Assembly (NCBI GenBank): GCA_021775255.1
Contig: JAJFIA010000004.1
Span: 62,001 to 126,000, forward strand
Direction of reading: 5' to 3'
Source of the DNA: Roseovarius sp.
GTDB lineage: Bacteria; Pseudomonadota; Alphaproteobacteria; Rhodobacterales; Rhodobacteraceae
DNA length: 64,000 nt
Made by a program: the position numbers and the translations under genes. The notes below the pieces were generated by a model, which was not told the origin of the DNA, did no database searches, and saw nothing but the letters and a program-made list of their open reading frames with translations. Each line of letters begins with the position of its first letter. Position 1 is the stretch's first letter. Positions 61,948-64,000 of the stretch are shown here, in pieces.

Positions 61948-63732
61948 ATGATGACCAGTGACCAGATTATCCTCTTTAGCCTGTTTGGCGCCGTTTTTGG
62001 CCTGCTTTTATGGGGGCGTTTCCGCTATGATCTGGTGGCGTTTTCGGCCCTGATGGCAGGGGTGGTTCTGGGTGTCATCCCCACCAAACACGCCTTTGAC
62101 GGCTTTGGCCATCCGGCCACATTGGTGGTGGCTTTGGTGCTGGTTGTCTCGGCGGGCCTCGTGCGCTCAGGCGCGGTATTCCTGATCACCCGCACCTTGG
62201 TGGACAGCAGCCGCAAACTGGGCAGTCATATCGCGCTGATGGGGGCCATAGGCGGGATCCTGTCGGCTTTCATGAATAACGTCGCGGCCCTGGCCCTTCT
62301 GATGCCGGTCGATATCCAGACCGCGCGGAAGGCAGGCAGGCTGCCGGGGCTTTCCCTGATGCCTTTATCGTTTGCGACCATCCTTGGCGGCATGGTCACC
62401 CTGATTGGCACCCCGCCCAATATCATCATCGCCACGATCCGCGAAGACGCCCTTGGTGCGCCCTTCAGGATGTTTGATTTCGCCCCGGTGGGCGGGGTTA
62501 CGGCGGTGACCGGGCTGGCCTTCGTGGCGCTCATCGGCTGGCGTCTCATTCCCAAAAACGAAGACGCGCAGGAAGCCGGTGATCCGATGGCGGGCATGGC
62601 GCAATATATTGCTGAATTAACCGTGCCGAAAAAATCCAAACATATCGGCAAGCTTGTACGCGACCTTTATGAGGTGGCCGAGAAAAATGATGTGGCCATC
62701 CTCGGGCTGGTGCGGGATGGCAAGCGCCGCTATGGCACCGCGCACGCGACCCGCCTGTTGGCCGGTGATGCTCTGGTGCTTGAAGCCGCACCCGATGCTT
62801 TGGATGAGTTCCGCGCAGCACTGTCTTTGGATTTTGCCGAAAGCAAACGGCAGAAGGCGATTCAGGCCGAGAGCGACGGCCTGCAGATCATCGAGGTTGT
62901 GGTTGCGGGAGATGCCCGCATCAACGGCAAAACCGCGCAATCCATCGGGCTGGGCTGGCGGAAGCGCACGGTGCTGATGGGCATATCGCGTAATGGCCAC
63001 CGGATCACCAAGCAGGTGCGCAAAACGCCGGTGCATGCGGGCGATATCCTGCTTTTGCTGGTGCCGCAGGAGCGCGGGCCGGAAATCACCGAATGGCTGG
63101 GCTGCCTGCCTTTGGCGGCGCGCGGGCTTGAGGTGACCAATGACAAAAAGGTCTGGCTGGCGATTGGCATGTTCGCCGCCGCCGTCATCGCCGCCAGCGT
63201 TGGCCTGCTTTATCTGCCCATCGCTCTGGGGATGGTTGTTGTGGGCTTTGTGCTGATGAAAATCATGCCGCTCTCGGAAGTGTATGATCACATCTCATGG
63301 CCCGTCGTTGTCCTGCTTGGCTCGATGATCCCGCTTGGCTCGGCTTTGGAGACCTCCGGCGGCACCGAGCTGATAGCCGGCTGGCTGGTCGATCTGACAA
63401 CCGGCATGGCGCCGTGGATGATCCTGACCATCCTGATGGTGGTCACAATGTCCTTGTCGGATGTGCTGAACAACACCGCCACCACAATCGTTGCCGCCCC
63501 CATCGGCATCAAGATGGCGCAGACGCTTGAAGTTAACCCCGACCCGTTTTTGATGGCCGTGGCGGTGGCCGCTTCCTGCGCTTTCCTCACCCCCATCGGC
63601 CACAAGAACAACACCCTGATCCTTGGCCCCGGCGGCTATTCCTTCGGGGATTACTGGCGCATGGGCCTGCCGCTGGAAATTCTGGTGGTGGCGGTAAGCA
63701 TCCCGGCGATTTTGCTCTTTTGGCCCTTGTGA
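61948..63732 (+). CDS. SLC13-type permease with TrkA-C domains
   Basis: A 594-residue anion:sodium symporter-like protein. Helices 1-5 include SAFMNNVAALALLMPVDIQT and ILGGMVTLIGTPPNIIIATI, the hallmark of the family, with a second matching half (NNTATTIVAAPIGIKMAQTL, then HKNNTLILGPGGYSFGDYW). Two TrkA-C-type regulatory domains (about 210-400: ELTVPKKSKHIGKLVRDLYE, then IIEVVVAGDARINGKTAQS) lie between the halves. The substrate is an anion such as sulfate or a dicarboxylate. The start is ATG 61948 or 61951, with AAGGAG upstream. Confidence 0.92.
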   Translation: MMTSDQIILFSLFGAVFGLLLWGRFRYDLVAFSALMAGVVLGVIPTKHAFDGFGHPATLVVALVLVVSAGLVRSGAVFLITRTLVDSSRKLGSHIALMGAIGGILSAFMNNVAALALLMPVDIQTARKAGRLPGLSLMPLSFATILGGMVTLIGTPPNIIIATIREDALGAPFRMFDFAPVGGVTAVTGLAFVALIGWRLIPKNEDAQEAGDPMAGMAQYIAELTVPKKSKHIGKLVRDLYEVAEKNDVAILGLVRDGKRRYGTAHATRLLAGDALVLEAAPDALDEFRAALSLDFAESKRQKAIQAESDGLQIIEVVVAGDARINGKTAQSIGLGWRKRTVLMGISRNGHRITKQVRKTPVHAGDILLLLVPQERGPEITEWLGCLPLAARGLEVTNDKKVWLAIGMFAAAVIAASVGLLYLPIALGMVVVGFVLMKIMPLSEVYDHISWPVVVLLGSMIPLGSALETSGGTELIAGWLVDLTTGMAPWMILTILMVVTMSLSDVLNNTATTIVAAPIGIKMAQTLEVNPDPFLMAVAVAASCAFLTPIGHKNNTLILGPGGYSFGDYWRMGLPLEILVVAVSIPAILLFWPL

Positions 63733-63875
63733 GCGGCACAACAAACCCGCCTGCCCCGGCTGAGTTTTCATTATTCCATTTGTGCGTTTACGCGCATAAC
63801 CCGCGCAAAAACCATAAATTGCGCAAATATGCCGGGATGACTATATCCTGAGCATCACCATGAAAGGCAAATCCA

Positions 63876-64000
63876 ATGAGCACCCCTATCCATCCACAAA
63901 CCTGCATCGGCCATGTGCATCTGAAAGTTGCCGATCTTGATCGTGCTATCGGTTTCTATTCCGGTGTTCTGGGCTTTGAGCTGCAGCAGCGCCACGGCGA
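63876..64000 (+). CDS. VOC-family (glyoxalase-like) protein, 3' partial
   Basis: The first 41 residues are present (MSTPIHPQTCIGHVHLKVAD, then LDRAIGFYSGVLGFELQQRH) and the frame runs off the window edge. The start of a vicinal oxygen chelate fold is clear, with the first metal-ligand His in GHVHLKV. AAAGG precedes the ATG at 63876. It is probably a dioxygenase or glyoxalase-like enzyme; the rest is needed to say more. Confidence 0.82.
   Translation, partial: MSTPIHPQTCIGHVHLKVADLDRAIGFYSGVLGFELQQRHG

Overview
The window is about 64 kb of a GC-rich alphaproteobacterial chromosome, most likely Rhodobacterales (roseobacter/Rhodobacteraceae type). The evidence is the mix of genes and signals: CarD, FdxA and S4 genes beside a Suv3-like helicase, an RpoH and RluD pair, MmcB with an alphaproteobacterial GTTC-N7-GTTC SOS box, a DUF1127 protein, a TRAP permease, phosphatidylcholine synthase, ThyX, a class I PHB locus, and a tRNA-His lacking G-1 with A73. 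No phage, insertion sequence, CRISPR array or rRNA was seen. Most of the window looks like core chromosome with a few small inserted or AT-rich patches.

Layout. 1-3.4 kb: end of a TRAP permease, a DUF1127 protein, an EamA exporter and CarD. 3.6-8.5 kb: FdxA, an S4 RNA-binding protein, an AT-rich two-gene insert (unknown protein plus PIN nuclease), a Suv3-type helicase and a TPR protein. 8.6-17.5 kb: SCP2 protein with a lipase-like hydrolase, FAH-family enzyme, PepF, DksA-like protein, DUF900 lipoprotein, RpoH, RluD diverging from a small membrane protein, tRNA-His, DUF6324 and MmcB. 17.6-17.9 kb: a rod-shaped RNA that may be 6S RNA, followed by a palindromic repeat element.

18-31.3 kb is the most integrated region. 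On the minus strand lie a receiver-only response regulator, a two-helix membrane protein, an SLC5-transporter/histidine-kinase fusion and an orphan FliM-like protein. Beside them is an ScfR-type regulator that diverges from a complete branched-chain-type ABC importer and acetyl-CoA synthetase. Together these read as a sense-import-activate module for acetate or another short carboxylate.

31.4-38.9 kb: Ogt, phosphatidylcholine synthase, a P460-type cytochrome, XerC with DUF484, fructose-6-phosphate aldolase-like protein, PriA and a LysR regulator. 38.9-43.4 kb: PHB locus (PhaR, PhaP, PhaC, divergent PhaZ) with CTGC-N3-GCAG operators at the phaP and phaC/phaZ promoters. 43.4-55.6 kb: hydrolases, ThrS, an ArsC-like protein, a cold-shock protein, ThyX, glyoxalase, DUF1194, a MarR/LdtR-like regulator, SdhE with an XRE regulator, an aminotransferase, two unknown proteins and a MATE exporter. 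55.7-64 kb: an orphan peptide-type binding protein, a dehalogenase-like hydrolase facing an ArsR-type regulator that looks leaderless, an EamA exporter, a LysE exporter, YebC, an SLC13 transporter and the start of a VOC-family protein.

Starts were chosen from ribosome binding sites, family N-termini and overlaps. All functional names rest on reading the translated sequence; no database search was run.
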